A stretch of 64,000 nucleotides of DNA from Cronobacter malonaticus LMG 23826 (GTDB taxonomy: Bacteria; Pseudomonadota; Gammaproteobacteria; Enterobacterales; Enterobacteriaceae): positions 3,906,001 to 3,970,000 of the forward strand of contig NZ_CP013940.1 of the NCBI RefSeq assembly GCF_001277215.2, in the 5' to 3' direction. The number at the start of each line of letters is the position of its first letter. Position 1 is the stretch's first letter. The notes under the pieces were generated by a model. It saw nothing but the letters and a program-made list of their open reading frames with translations. It was not told where the DNA came from and did no database searches. Below are positions 52,455 through 62,672 of this stretch, in pieces. Both the position numbers and the translations under genes were made by a program.

Positions 52455-52836
52455 AATTAACTCCGTAATCAGGGCTGTTCCAGCGAGAATAAATTAATCC
52501 TGGAATTTCCTTTCCCTTTGCTCAATTACGTTATTTCACACTGCGATTAAGAGAATGCGCAAATGTGCGCTGGCTCGCAAAAAACAGGTTAGCTCTGCTC
52601 AATATTACATTGCGCGATAAATTCCATTTTATTTGTGAAAGCTTTGGATTTAGCATTAGAAATCCGATCGGCGTCATAAAATCAGAAATAAACAAAAAAA
52701 CATAACCCGAAGATTAAAATCTGTAATTGATCGCCAGCCTTTCCGCGCTAAAAATTCCTGCGTCCGTAAGTATGAATGTCCGTTTCGTCCCCGATGAATT
52801 AAGCCCATTCGTAACACTGGAACAGGTATAAAAATC
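52455..52836. promoter_or_regulatory. xylA-xylF divergent control region
   Basis: 382 bp with no gene, AT-rich at 52600-52740. It is the place where XylR and CRP act in E. coli. The stretch AAATGTGCGCTGGCTCGCAA (from 52561) is a poor CRP-like site; GAAA-containing direct repeats near 52635-52725 (TGAAAGC, GAAATCC, GAAATAA) could be XylR half-sites. Individual sites are not certain. Confidence 0.6.
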
Positions 52837-53829
52837 ATGAAAATAAAGCAGCTTATTCTTACCCTGTGCGCGTCGCTGGTGTTGACCAGCTTCAGCGGCA
52901 TCGCAAAAGACGTCAAAATTGGCATGGCGATTGACGACCTGCGCCTTGAGCGCTGGCAGAAAGACCGCGACATTTTCGTCAGTAAAGCAGAATCACTGGG
53001 CGCTAAAGTGTTTGTGCAGTCGGCGAACGGCAATGAAGAAACCCAAATGTCGCAGATTGAAAACATGATCAACCGCGGCGTGGATGTCCTGGTCATTATT
53101 CCCTACAACGGGCAGGTATTAAGTAATGTTGTCGCCGAGGCAAAACGCGAAGGAATTAAAGTGCTGGCGTATGATCGTATGATCAATAACGCCGATATTG
53201 ACTTCTATATTTCTTTCGACAATGAAAAAGTAGGCGAACTCCAGGCGCAAAGCCTGGTCGACAAAGTGCCGCAAGGGAATTATTTTCTGATGGGCGGGTC
53301 GCCGGTCGATAATAATGCGCGCCTGTTCCGTGATGGCCAGATGAAAGTTCTTAAGCCGTTTATTGATAGTGGGAAAATAAAAGTCGTCGGCGATCAGTGG
53401 GTGGATGGCTGGTTACCAGAAAATGCGCTGAAAATAATGGAAAACGCGCTGACCGCGAACAATAACAAAATCGATGCTGTGGTGGCCTCTAATGACGCGA
53501 CCGCAGGCGGTGCTATTCAGGCGCTGAGCGCGCAAGGGCTTGCCGGGAAAGTCGCTATCTCTGGTCAGGATGCCGACCTTGCCGGGATCAAACGCATCAT
53601 CGCTGGCACACAAACCATGACGGTCTATAAACCGATCACGCAGCTTGCCAATACGGCCGCAGAAGTCGCGGTGGAGCTTGGCAACGACAAGCAGCCTAAA
53701 TCTGACGCCACACTTAATAACGGGCTGAAAGAAGTCCCCGCGCGCCTGTTAACCCCCATCAAGGTGGATAAATCCAATATTGAATCCACCGTCATTAAAG
53801 ACGGCTTCCATAAGAAGAGCGAACTGTAA
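52837..53829 (+). CDS. xylF: D-xylose periplasmic binding protein
   Basis: 330 residues, as in E. coli. Signal peptide MKIKQLILTLCASLVLTSFS, cleavage near GIA. The mature protein is a ribose-binding-like fold starting KDVKIGMAIDDLRLERWQKD, whose Arg, Trp and Lys residues contact xylose in the family. Other typical stretches are SNDATAGGAIQALSAQG and AISGQDADLAGIKRI. First gene of xylFGH; gap to xylG is 66 bp. Confidence 0.97.
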   Translation: MKIKQLILTLCASLVLTSFSGIAKDVKIGMAIDDLRLERWQKDRDIFVSKAESLGAKVFVQSANGNEETQMSQIENMINRGVDVLVIIPYNGQVLSNVVAEAKREGIKVLAYDRMINNADIDFYISFDNEKVGELQAQSLVDKVPQGNYFLMGGSPVDNNARLFRDGQMKVLKPFIDSGKIKVVGDQWVDGWLPENALKIMENALTANNNKIDAVVASNDATAGGAIQALSAQGLAGKVAISGQDADLAGIKRIIAGTQTMTVYKPITQLANTAAEVAVELGNDKQPKSDATLNNGLKEVPARLLTPIKVDKSNIESTVIKDGFHKKSEL

Positions 53830-53895
53830 TCCCACGGCGTTTGCGGTTCGCCGTAAACGCCAGTAACGCCCTCCGACAGTGCAGGCGGACTTGTT

Positions 53896-55437
53896 ATGCC
53901 TTATTTACTCGAAATGAAAAATATCACCAAAGCCTTCGGTGCCGTTAAAGCGGTCGATAACGTATCGCTCGCGCTGGCCCCAGGCGAGGTGATGTCGCTG
54001 TGCGGTGAAAATGGCTCTGGCAAATCAACGCTGATGAAAGTGCTGTGCGGGATCTACCCCTGGGGCAGCTATGAAGGCGAAATCACGTTTGCCGGTGAGC
54101 CACTCAAGCCAGCCCATATCCGTGATACCGAGCGCAAAGGGATAGCGATTATTCACCAGGAACTGGCGCTGGTAAAAAATCTGACAGTGCTGGAGAACAT
54201 CTTCCTGGGCGCGGAAATCACGCGCCACGGCGTGCTGGATTACGACGCCATGACGGTGCGCTGCGAAAAACTGCTGGCGCAGGTGAGCCTGTTTGTCTCT
54301 CCGCATACCCGAACGGGCGATCTCGGCCTTGGGCAGCAGCAACTGGTGGAGATCGCGAAAGCGCTGAACAAACAGGTGCGTCTGCTGGTATTGGATGAAC
54401 CCACGGCGTCACTCACCGAGCAGGAGACCGCGCTGTTGCTGGATATCATTCGGGATCTTCAGCAACACGATATCGCCTGTATTTACATCTCCCACAAGCT
54501 GAATGAAGTAAAAGCGATATCCGACACCATTTGCGTCATCAGGGATGGCAAACCGGTCGGCACACGCCCGGCTGCGCAAATGAGTGAAGAGGAGATCATC
54601 GCTATGATGGTAGGCCGCGAACTGACGGCCCTCTACCCGAGCGAGCCTCATACGCCTGGTGATGAAATCCTGCGTGTGGAGAACCTGACGGCATGGCACC
54701 CGGTGAACCGCCACATCAGGCGCGTCAGCGAGCTCTCGTTTTCGCTGCGCCGTGGTGAAATTCTCGGCATCGCGGGGCTGGTCGGTGCCGGGCGCACCGA
54801 AGCGATGCAGTGTCTGTTCGGCGTCTGGCCAGGGCGCTGGCAGGGCGACATTTTTATCGACGGCAAGCCGGTATCGCTTCGCAACTGCCAACAGGCCATC
54901 GCCCACGGGATCGCGATGGTGCCGGAGGATCGCAAAAAAGACGGCATTGTGCCGGTGATGGCGGTTGGCCAGAACATTACGCTCGCCGCGCTCGATGAGT
55001 TCAGCGGACCGCTCAGCGCGCTGGATGCGGCGGCGGAACAACAGTGCATTCTTGATTCGCTACAGCGCCTGAAAGTGAAAACCGCGTCGCCAATGCTGGC
55101 TATAGGCCGTCTGAGCGGCGGCAATCAGCAAAAAGCAATTCTCGCGCGCTGCCTGCTACTAAACCCTCGCATTCTTATTCTGGATGAACCCACGCGCGGC
55201 ATAGATATCGGTGCCAAATATGAAATCTACAAACTGATTCATCAACTGGTGCAGCAGGGTATCGCCGTCATTGTTATCTCATCGGAACTGCCGGAAGTGC
55301 TCGGTCTCAGCGACCGGGTGCTGGTGATGCATGAAGGCCGACTCAAAGCCAATCTAATCAACCGCCATCTGACACAGGAACAGGTGATGGAAGCCGCCCT
55401 TAGGAGCGATCGCCATGTCGAAAAGCAATCCGTCTGA
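53896..55437 (+). CDS. xylG: D-xylose ABC transporter ATP-binding protein
   Basis: 513 residues with two ABC modules. The first has Walker [10 protein letters not shown] (residues 37-45), signature [15 protein letters not shown] and Walker [11 protein letters not shown]. The second has a degenerate Walker A ([11 protein letters not shown]) but a good signature [15 protein letters not shown] and Walker [13 protein letters not shown], as usual for sugar transporters of this class. It overlaps the xylH start by 23 bp. Confidence 0.97.
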   Translation: MPYLLEMKNITKAFGAVKAVDNVSLALAPGEVMSLCGENGSGKSTLMKVLCGIYPWGSYEGEITFAGEPLKPAHIRDTERKGIAIIHQELALVKNLTVLENIFLGAEITRHGVLDYDAMTVRCEKLLAQVSLFVSPHTRTGDLGLGQQQLVEIAKALNKQVRLLVLDEPTASLTEQETALLLDIIRDLQQHDIACIYISHKLNEVKAISDTICVIRDGKPVGTRPAAQMSEEEIIAMMVGRELTALYPSEPHTPGDEILRVENLTAWHPVNRHIRRVSELSFSLRRGEILGIAGLVGAGRTEAMQCLFGVWPGRWQGDIFIDGKPVSLRNCQQAIAHGIAMVPEDRKKDGIVPVMAVGQNITLAALDEFSGPLSALDAAAEQQCILDSLQRLKVKTASPMLAIGRLSGGNQQKAILARCLLLNPRILILDEPTRGIDIGAKYEIYKLIHQLVQQGIAVIVISSELPEVLGLSDRVLVMHEGRLKANLINRHLTQEQVMEAALRSDRHVEKQSV

Positions 55438-56605
55438 AATCAAGCTGGCCACGCCGTCGGCCTCTTCGCCGGTCTCATTCCGCGCGCTGAATAAAATCAA
55501 CGTTCAGGTCTTTGTGATGATCGCGGCCATTGTGGCCATCATGCTGTTTTTTACTTTCATGACCGATGGCGCGTACCTGAGCGCCCGTAATATCTCAAAC
55601 CTGCTGCGCCAGACCGCGATTACCGGCATTCTGGCCGTCGGGATGGTCTTCGTTATTATTTCCGCGGAGATCGATCTTTCTGTCGGCTCAATGATGGGCT
55701 TGCTGGGCGGGGCCGCAGCGATTTTTGACGTCTGGCTGGGCTGGCCGTTGCCGCTGACGATTGTCGTCACGCTGCTGCTCGGCCTGCTGCTGGGCGCATG
55801 GAACGGCTGGTGGGTCGCTTACCGCAAAGTCCCGTCGTTTATTGTCACGCTTGCGGGGATGCTCGCATTTCGCGGGGTGCTGATAGGCATCACCAACGGC
55901 ACGACGGTGTCGCCCACAAGCCCTGCGATGTCTCAGATAGGCCAGAGCTACCTGCCGGGCGGCGTCGGCTTTGCCATCGGCGCGCTCGGGCTGACGCTGT
56001 TTATTTTCTGGCAATGGCGGGGGCGAATGCGTCGCCAGGCGCTCGGGCTGACTTCAACGCCTTCCAGTGCCGTTGTCAGCAAGCAAGCGCTGACGGCGGT
56101 GATCGTGCTCGGTGCCATTTGGCTGCTGAACGATTATCGCGGCGTACCTACACCTGTACTCATCCTCACTTTCCTTCTGCTGGCAGGCATGTTTATGGCG
56201 CTGCATACTGCATTTGGACGCCGTATATACGCCATCGGCGGCAACATCGACGCCGCACGGCTTTCCGGCATTAACGTAGAGCGCACTAAACTCGCGGTGT
56301 TTGCGATAAACGGTGTGATGGTCGCGATTGCCGGGTTAATTTTAAGCTCGCGCCTCGGGGCCGGATCACCCTCGGCCGGGAATATCGCCGAACTGGACGC
56401 CATCGCCGCCTGCGTTATCGGTGGCACCAGCCTTGCGGGCGGCGTCGGGAGCGTGGCGGGGGCGGTGATGGGCGCCTTTATTATGGCGTCGCTTGATAAC
56501 GGCATGAGCATGATGGACGTGCCCACATTCTGGCAATACATCGTCAAAGGGGCCATTTTGCTGCTGGCGGTCTGGATGGATTCCGCGACCCGCCGACGCG
56601 CATAA
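55415..56605 (+). CDS. xylH: D-xylose ABC transporter permease
   Basis: 396 residues (E. coli 393), a BPD-type sugar permease with about ten membrane segments. Family stretches are [37 protein letters not shown] and [19 protein letters not shown]. The start lies within xylG (23-bp overlap) after TTAGGAG, so translation is coupled. The transcript can continue into xylR past two hairpins. Confidence 0.96.
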   Translation: MSKSNPSEIKLATPSASSPVSFRALNKINVQVFVMIAAIVAIMLFFTFMTDGAYLSARNISNLLRQTAITGILAVGMVFVIISAEIDLSVGSMMGLLGGAAAIFDVWLGWPLPLTIVVTLLLGLLLGAWNGWWVAYRKVPSFIVTLAGMLAFRGVLIGITNGTTVSPTSPAMSQIGQSYLPGGVGFAIGALGLTLFIFWQWRGRMRRQALGLTSTPSSAVVSKQALTAVIVLGAIWLLNDYRGVPTPVLILTFLLLAGMFMALHTAFGRRIYAIGGNIDAARLSGINVERTKLAVFAINGVMVAIAGLILSSRLGAGSPSAGNIAELDAIAACVIGGTSLAGGVGSVAGAVMGAFIMASLDNGMSMMDVPTFWQYIVKGAILLLAVWMDSATRRRA

Positions 56606-56610
56606 ACATA

Positions 56611-56661
56611 ACCTGCAATGGATCACATTGCAGGTGCGCGGTTATCCCGCCTCGCGGGATA
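56611..56661. repeat. Two hairpins between xylH and xylR
   Basis: First: ACCTGCAATG (56611-56620), loop gatca, CATTGCAGGT (56626-56635). Second: TATCCCGC (56643-56650), loop ctc, GCGGGATA (56654-56661). Neither has a T-run. They fill most of the 98-bp gap, so they probably reduce readthrough or mark an mRNA end between transporter and regulator. Confidence 0.75.
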
Positions 56662-56703
56662 TGTGTTATTCAAACAACAGGTTCAAGGCCGGATACTGAC
56701 ACT

Positions 56704-57882
56704 ATGTTTGAAAAGCGTCATCGCATTACGCTGCTGTTTAATGCCAACAAAGCTTATGACCGTCAGGTGGTTGAAGGCGTTGGTGAGTACCTGCAGGCTT
56801 CACAATCAGAGTGGGACATCTTCATGGAAGAGGATTTCCGCACCCGGATTGAAAATATCAAAGAGTGGCTTGGCGATGGGGTGATCGCCGATTTTGACGA
56901 CCCGGAAATCGAGAAGTTGCTTAAAGATGTCGAGGTGCCGATCGTCGGCGTCGGCGGCTCTTATCATCGGCCCGAGCACTATCCGCCAGTGCATTACATC
57001 GCGACAGACAACTACGCGCTGGTCGAAAGCGCGTTTTTGCATCTGAAAGAGAAAGGCGTACACCGTTTCGCCTTCTACGGGCTCCCTTCTTCCAGCGGCA
57101 AACGCTGGGCCGCCGAGCGTGAGCACGCCTTTAGCGAACTGGTCGCGCGCGAAAAGTACCGCGGCGTGATTTATCAGGGGCTTGAAACCGCGCCGGAGAA
57201 CTGGCAACACGCCCAGAACCGGCTCTCTGACTGGCTCCAGACGCTGCCGCCGCAGACCGGCATTATCGCCGTGACGGATGCGCGGGCGCGCCATCTGCTC
57301 CAGGTGTGCGAGCATTTACATATTCCGGTGCCGGAGAAACTGTGCGTTATCGGCATTGATAACGAAGAGCTGACGCGTTATCTCTCCCGCGTCGCGCTCT
57401 CGTCAGTGGCGCAGGGCACGCGCCAGATGGGTTATCAGGCTGCAAAATTACTGCATCGCCTGCTGGATAATGAAAACCTGCCGCTCCAGCGTGTGCTGGT
57501 GCCGCCTGCCCGTGTAGTGGAGCGGCGTTCAACCGATTACCGCTCGCTGCACGATCCCGCCGTCATCCAGGCGATGCACTACATCCGCAATCATGCCTGC
57601 AAAGGCATTAAAGTTGAGCAGGTGCTGGATGCGGTGGGGATTTCCCGTTCTAACCTGGAGAAGCGCTTTAAAGAAGAAGTCGGCGAAACTATTCACGCCG
57701 TGATCCATGCGGAGAAGCTGGAAAAGGCGCGCAGCCTGCTGATTTCTACTTCGTTGAGCATTAACGAAATTTCCCAGATGTGCGGCTATCCGTCGCTACA
57801 ATATTTCTATTCGGTATTCAGGAAAGAGTACGACACCACGCCGAAGGATTATCGCGACAGATTCAGCGAAGTGATGATATAG
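56704..57882 (+). CDS. xylR: Xylose operon activator XylR (AraC family)
   Basis: 392 residues, as in E. coli. The N-terminal two-thirds is a LacI/periplasmic-binding-like xylose sensor (MFEKRHRITLLFNANKAYDR, IGIDNEELTRYLSRVALSSV). The C-terminal AraC domain has both helix-turn-helix motifs (VEQVLDAVGISRSNLEKRFK, SINEISQMCGYPSLQYFYSV). It activates xylAB and xylFGH on xylose. Its own promoter may lie in xylH or in the short gap. Confidence 0.97.
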   Translation: MFEKRHRITLLFNANKAYDRQVVEGVGEYLQASQSEWDIFMEEDFRTRIENIKEWLGDGVIADFDDPEIEKLLKDVEVPIVGVGGSYHRPEHYPPVHYIATDNYALVESAFLHLKEKGVHRFAFYGLPSSSGKRWAAEREHAFSELVAREKYRGVIYQGLETAPENWQHAQNRLSDWLQTLPPQTGIIAVTDARARHLLQVCEHLHIPVPEKLCVIGIDNEELTRYLSRVALSSVAQGTRQMGYQAAKLLHRLLDNENLPLQRVLVPPARVVERRSTDYRSLHDPAVIQAMHYIRNHACKGIKVEQVLDAVGISRSNLEKRFKEEVGETIHAVIHAEKLEKARSLLISTSLSINEISQMCGYPSLQYFYSVFRKEYDTTPKDYRDRFSEVMI

Positions 57883-57970
57883 CGTGCGCAGCAGTTTAAC
57901 TTAAAAAAGTTAAGCGGCGCTTATGCTGGCTGCCGTTAATAGTGCCTTTATACGACGCCGCGAAAACAAT

Positions 57971-58000
57971 AAAAAACGTCTTCCGAAGAAGACGTTTTTT
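57971..58000. terminator. Bidirectional terminator xylR / bax
   Basis: AAAAAACGTCTTC, cgaa, GAAGACGTTTTTT: a strong stem with A- and T-runs between the convergent genes xylR and bax. Confidence 0.93.
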
Positions 58001-58025
58001 ATGCACGAACCATGAGAGCCGCTAA

Positions 58026-58850
58026 TTAATTGGTTGCCAGCAGGTGCTGATTATCCTGATACATGGCAAACAGATAATTGTTATAGCTTTTCCCTTTGGT
58101 GGAATAGCCTTTCAGCTTATGAATCATATTACTGGCCGTCACTTCCTGATCCGCTTTACGCAGTTGCAGACGCGATTTGCGGAAAGAAGCATAAGCCGGA
58201 TGCGTATTCAGATTCACCGCATACGCATTAACGGACTCTTTAACAGAGTTAAAGTGAGAATATCCTTTCACTTTGCCTGGTTCGTTATTACAACGCTTGC
58301 TGGCGCATTTCATACCAAACAAGTTGTTGTTATTACGGGCAAGTTTCGAGGTTCCCCAGCCGCTTTCCGCCGCCGCCATGGTCGCAACCATGCTGGCAGG
58401 AATAATATCGACACGTTCAAACAGCGTATTCCACGGTACGCGGCGCGTGTTGCCGTTCCATTTTACCTTATAACGCTTCGCGATATCTTTCAGGCGCGCG
58501 CGTTCAGCAGGCGACCACTGGGCGTCATACTGCTTTGAAATAAGCCAGTTACGCTCAGCCGAAATAGCCGCATTCTGGCTGGTAATGTAAGGCATTACGG
58601 TCCGGAGAAACGCTTTTTTCCGTGGTGTTCCGGAAGGGTATTTTCGCAAATCAGGCAGTGAACCACTTATTACACTATTGCGAGAATACTCTTTTTTACT
58701 GCTTGCCAGTTTTTTACCGCTTGTCTTTGTAACGTGTACTGTGTGGCTCTTTTTCGTTGTGTGCTGCGTTGCCAGCACTTCACCCGAAAATGCCAGGGTG
58801 GCTAACATACACAGAGCCGCCCCTAATCGTCGAATTGAAGTCGATATCAT
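58026..58850 (-). CDS. bax: Bax family putative peptidoglycan hydrolase
   Basis: 274 residues, as in E. coli Bax. Signal peptide ending near GEVLA, then a lysine/serine-rich linker. A glucosaminidase (FlgJ-like) domain follows from about residue 130: the catalytic-Glu region is MVATMAAAESGWGTSKLARN, with NNNLFGMKCASKRC and a tyrosine motif LKGYSTKGKSYNNYLF. Likely cleaves glycan strands in the periplasm; the physiological role is unclear. Upstream, 58851-59060 is AT-rich and holds its promoter. Confidence 0.94.
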   Translation of the reverse strand: MISTSIRRLGAALCMLATLAFSGEVLATQHTTKKSHTVHVTKTSGKKLASSKKEYSRNSVISGSLPDLRKYPSGTPRKKAFLRTVMPYITSQNAAISAERNWLISKQYDAQWSPAERARLKDIAKRYKVKWNGNTRRVPWNTLFERVDIIPASMVATMAAAESGWGTSKLARNNNNLFGMKCASKRCNNEPGKVKGYSHFNSVKESVNAYAVNLNTHPAYASFRKSRLQLRKADQEVTASNMIHKLKGYSTKGKSYNNYLFAMYQDNQHLLATN

Positions 58851-59064
58851 CAGGTCTCCTGGTCGGATTTAAGCATTCCAACACCTTATTATTTAATTGG
58901 ATTTAAGAAAGTAATCTTAAATCTTATCAAAAATACCGCTTTGGATCATCTAAAGAAATAAGTCGATTCTGAATTCGCGGCGCTTAAAGGCAGTTTAACT
59001 CGCTGAAAATAAACGTTAAAAAATGGCATTTTTAGCATTTCATGCTGGCGTTGAAAGGGCACGG

Positions 59065-59110
59065 CTCATCCTCCCGTTTCCTCCCCTTTCGCTGCCGCTT
59101 AAGGATGAGG
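59065..59110. promoter_or_regulatory. Candidate MalT boxes upstream of malS
   Basis: Three matches to the GGGGA(T/G)GAGG-like MalT core: GGATGAG on the minus strand (59065-59071), GGGGAGGA on the minus strand (59079-59086) and GGATGAGG on the plus strand (59103-59110). malS belongs to the MalT regulon in E. coli. The rest of 58851-59163 is AT-rich and without a gene. Confidence 0.65.
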
Positions 59111-59163
59111 AATTCCTTATCTCGCCATGCGACACTGAACAAAAATCGCACAGGATGCATATA

Positions 59164-61194
59164 ATGAACCTCTCCCCTCTCGCACTGCTACTGCTGCCGG
59201 GCATCGCGCTCGCACAGTGGTCCGCTCCCGACCTGCCTGCGTTTCAGGAAAAAACCCCCGGCGTATTTACAAGCCAGGGGCCGCTGGCGAAAGGCGCGCA
59301 GCCGCTGCGCCTGACGATGGATAATGCGTGCTGGCAACCCGCCGGGCCTGTCAAACTCAACCAGATGCTCTCACTGACGCCATGCGTTGACCCGGCCCCC
59401 GAGTGGCGGCGTTTTCGCGACGGCAATTATAAGGTGCAGATAGACACGCGATCCGGCACGCCGACCCTGATGTTAAGCGTCGAGCAGGAAGCGCAAAAGG
59501 CGGTCGCGGAAGTGACACGCCAATGCCCGAAATGGGACGGCAAACCGCTCACAGTCTCCGTAAAAGAGACGTTCCCGGAAGGCAGCGTGGTGCGGGACTT
59601 CTACAGCGGCAATACCGCCACGGTCACGCAGGGGCAAATTACGCTGACACCTGCGCCCGGCAGCAACGGGCTTCTGCTGCTGGAGCGCGCAGAAGCTTCT
59701 TCGCAGGCCGCGTTCAACTGGCATAACGCCACCGTCTATTTCGTCCTGACCGATCGCTTTGTGAACGGCGACCCGACCAATGACAACAGCTATGGCCGCC
59801 ATAAAGATGGCATGCAGGAGATCGGCACGTTTCACGGCGGCGATCTCAAAGGGCTGACCAGCAAACTGGATTATCTGCAAACGCTCGGCGTCAATGCATT
59901 ATGGATAAGCTCGCCGCTGGAGCAGATCCACGGCTGGGTCGGCGGCGGCACTAAAGGCGATTTCCCACATTACGCCTACCACGGCTACTACCCGCAGGAC
60001 TGGACGAAACTGGATGCCAACATGGGCACGCCGGACGATTTACGCCAGCTGGTCGATGAAGCGCACCGGCGCGGCATTCGTGTCTTATTCGATGTGGTGA
60101 TGAACCACACGGGCTACGCCACGCTCGCCGATATGCAGCAATTCCAGTTCGGCGCGCTTTACCTGAAAGGCGACGAGCTGAAAAAGACGCTGGGTGAAAA
60201 CTGGACCGACTGGCGCCCGGGACAAGGCCAGAACTGGCACAGCTTCAATGACTATATTAATTTCAGCGATAAAGCCGCCTGGGAAAAATGGTGGGGTAAA
60301 AAGTGGATCCGCACGGATATCGGTGACTACGACAGCCCCGGCTTTGACGATCTCACGCTGTCGCTCACCTTTTTACCGGACCTGAAAACGGAATCGACGC
60401 AGCCCTCCGGCCTGCCAAACTTTTACCAGCACAAGCCGGATACCGCGGCGCAGCTTATCGACGGCGCCACGCCGCGCGATTACCTGACACGCTGGCTCAG
60501 CCAGTGGGTGCGCGATTACGGTATCGACGGTTTCCGCGTGGATACGGCAAAACATGTTGAGCTGGCCGCCTGGCAGCAGCTGAAAAACGAGGCCAGCGCA
60601 GCGCTCGTTGAATGGAAAGCGAAAAATCCGGATAAAAAGCCCGATGACGCGCCGTTCTGGATGACCGGCGAGGCCTGGGGTCACGGCGTAATGCAGAGCG
60701 ATTACTACCGCCACGGCTTCGATGCGATGATTAACTTCGATTACCAGGAGCAGGCCGCGAAAGCCGCCGACTGCTTCGCGAATATCGATATGGTCTGGCA
60801 GCAGATGGCGGAAAAACTCCAGGGGTTCAATGCGCTGAGCTATCTCTCTTCTCACGATACACGATTGTTCCGCGAAGGCGGGCCGCGGGCGGCAGAACTG
60901 CTTTTGCTCACGCCCGGCGCGGTGGAGATTTTTTACGGCGACGAAAGTGAGCGGCCTTTCGGCCCAACCGGCTCCGATCCGCTCCAGGGTACGCGATCCG
61001 ATATGAACTGGCAGGATCTCAATGGCAAAAGCGCGGCGACGCTCGCGCACTGGCAAAAACTCGGGCAGTTCCGCGCGCGTCACCCGGCCATTGGCGGCGG
61101 TAAGCAGACCACGCTTTCGCTGAAACAGGGCTATGGGTTTATCCGCCAGCAGGGTGACGATACCGTCATGGTCGTCTGGGCCGGCCAGCAGTAA
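59164..61194 (+). CDS. malS: Periplasmic alpha-amylase
   Basis: 676 residues, as in E. coli MalS. Short signal peptide (MNLSPLALLLLPGIALA). The N-terminal beta-domain carries the disulfide cysteines (NACWQPAG, LTPCVDP, TRQCPKWDG). The GH13 catalytic domain follows: FDVVMNHTGYA, nucleophile in GFRVDTAKHVEL, acid/base in WMTGEAWGHGVMQ, transition-state Asp in YLSSHDTRLFREGG. It cuts maltodextrins in the periplasm. An ATG 47 codons upstream was rejected: it lacks a signal peptide and crosses the MalT-like boxes. Confidence 0.97.
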   Translation: MNLSPLALLLLPGIALAQWSAPDLPAFQEKTPGVFTSQGPLAKGAQPLRLTMDNACWQPAGPVKLNQMLSLTPCVDPAPEWRRFRDGNYKVQIDTRSGTPTLMLSVEQEAQKAVAEVTRQCPKWDGKPLTVSVKETFPEGSVVRDFYSGNTATVTQGQITLTPAPGSNGLLLLERAEASSQAAFNWHNATVYFVLTDRFVNGDPTNDNSYGRHKDGMQEIGTFHGGDLKGLTSKLDYLQTLGVNALWISSPLEQIHGWVGGGTKGDFPHYAYHGYYPQDWTKLDANMGTPDDLRQLVDEAHRRGIRVLFDVVMNHTGYATLADMQQFQFGALYLKGDELKKTLGENWTDWRPGQGQNWHSFNDYINFSDKAAWEKWWGKKWIRTDIGDYDSPGFDDLTLSLTFLPDLKTESTQPSGLPNFYQHKPDTAAQLIDGATPRDYLTRWLSQWVRDYGIDGFRVDTAKHVELAAWQQLKNEASAALVEWKAKNPDKKPDDAPFWMTGEAWGHGVMQSDYYRHGFDAMINFDYQEQAAKAADCFANIDMVWQQMAEKLQGFNALSYLSSHDTRLFREGGPRAAELLLLTPGAVEIFYGDESERPFGPTGSDPLQGTRSDMNWQDLNGKSAATLAHWQKLGQFRARHPAIGGGKQTTLSLKQGYGFIRQQGDDTVMVVWAGQQ

Positions 61195-61367
61195 TCACCA
61201 GACGGCGTGTCTTCGGGCGCGCCGCCTCGTTATCCAGCATTTAATGCTGCATGCTGTCAGCATCGAAACATTTTGCATCAGAAAAGCACCCGCCCGCCGA
61301 TTTGCACCCGCCATCCTGTAGCGCTATGGTTAGCCTCTTTTTAAAAGAATGCGACAGACAACCCGCT

Positions 61368-62624
61368 ATGACGTTTTCACTTTTCGGCGACAAATTTACC
61401 CGCCATGCAGGCATTACGCGCCTCATGGAAGATCTCAACGACGGGTTACGCACCCCCGGCGCTATCATGCTGGGCGGCGGAAACCCGGCGCAAATCCCGG
61501 CGATGAACCACTATTTCCAGGAATTGCTGGCCTCAATGCTCGAAAGCGGCAAAGTGACTGATGCGCTTTGCAATTATGACGGTCCGCGCGGAAAAAGTGA
61601 GCTGCTGGAAGCCCTGGCGGGCATGTTGCGAAAAGAGTTTGGCTGGGATGTCGAACCACAGAATATTGCTCTGACAAATGGCAGTCAGAGCGCATTTTTC
61701 TACTTGTTTAACCTATTTGCTGGCCGTCAGGCGGACGGGACGTCGAAAAAAGTGCTGTTCCCTCTGGCACCTGAATACATCGGCTACGCGGATTCCGGGC
61801 TCGAGGACGACCTGTTCGTCTCTGCGCGCCCGAATATCGAACTGCTGCCGGAAGGCCAGTTTAAATATCATGTGGATTTCGAGCATCTGCATATCGGCCC
61901 GGAAACCGGCATGATCTGCGTATCGCGCCCAACCAACCCGACCGGCAACGTGATCACCGACGACGAGCTGATTAAGCTCGACGCGCTGGCGAATCAGCAC
62001 AATATTCCGCTGGTGATTGATAACGCCTACGGTCTGCCGTTCCCGGGCATTATCTTTAGCGAAGCGCGCCCGCTCTGGAACCCGAATATCATTCTGTGCA
62101 TGAGCCTCTCCAAGCTCGGCCTGCCGGGTAGCCGCTGCGGCATTATCATCGGCAATGAAAAAGTCATCTCAGCCATCAGCAACATGAACGGGATCATCAG
62201 CCTGGCACCGGGCGGCATCGGCCCTGCGATGGCCTGCGAGATGATTAAGCGCAACGATCTGCTGCGTCTGTCTCAGGAAGTAATAAAACCCTTCTACCAG
62301 CAGCGCGTTCAGGACACGATCGCCATCATTCGCCGTTATCTGTCGCCGGAGCGCTGCCTCATTCACAAACCGGAAGGCGCGATTTTCCTGTGGCTGTGGT
62401 TTAAAGATTTGCCGATCACTACCGAACTGCTCTACCAGCGCCTGAAAAAGCGTGGCGTCCTGATGGTGCCGGGCGATTTCTTCTTTCCGGGGCTGGATAA
62501 ACCGTGGCCGCATACGCACCAGTGCATGCGCATGAACTACGTGCCGGAGCCGGAGAAAATCGAGGCGGGCGTGAAAATCCTGGCGGCAGAGATTGAGCGC
62601 GCCTGGCAGGAAGCGGGGCAGTAA
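61368..62624 (+). CDS. avtA: Valine-pyruvate aminotransferase
   Basis: 418 residues (E. coli 417), fold-type I PLP aminotransferase that makes alanine from pyruvate and valine (transaminase C). The PLP lysine is in CMSLSKLGLPGSRCGI near residue 248. Other stretches are GGGNPAQIPAM, NYDGPRGK and SRPTNPTGNVITDDEL. The start MTFSLFGDKFTRHAGI aligns with E. coli; in-frame codons before it do not. It is linked functionally to the ilv block at the other end of the window. Confidence 0.97.
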   Translation: MTFSLFGDKFTRHAGITRLMEDLNDGLRTPGAIMLGGGNPAQIPAMNHYFQELLASMLESGKVTDALCNYDGPRGKSELLEALAGMLRKEFGWDVEPQNIALTNGSQSAFFYLFNLFAGRQADGTSKKVLFPLAPEYIGYADSGLEDDLFVSARPNIELLPEGQFKYHVDFEHLHIGPETGMICVSRPTNPTGNVITDDELIKLDALANQHNIPLVIDNAYGLPFPGIIFSEARPLWNPNIILCMSLSKLGLPGSRCGIIIGNEKVISAISNMNGIISLAPGGIGPAMACEMIKRNDLLRLSQEVIKPFYQQRVQDTIAIIRRYLSPERCLIHKPEGAIFLWLWFKDLPITTELLYQRLKKRGVLMVPGDFFFPGLDKPWPHTHQCMRMNYVPEPEKIEAGVKILAAEIERAWQEAGQ

Positions 62625-62640
62625 TCTCTCGGCCTCAGAG

Positions 62641-62667
62641 AAAACGCCGCCTCCTGGCGGCGTTTTT
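62641..62667. terminator. Bidirectional terminator avtA / yicI
   Basis: ACGCCGCC, tcct, GGCGGCGT with A4 before and T5 after, between convergent avtA and yicI. Confidence 0.9.
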
Positions 62668-62672
62668 GTTCC

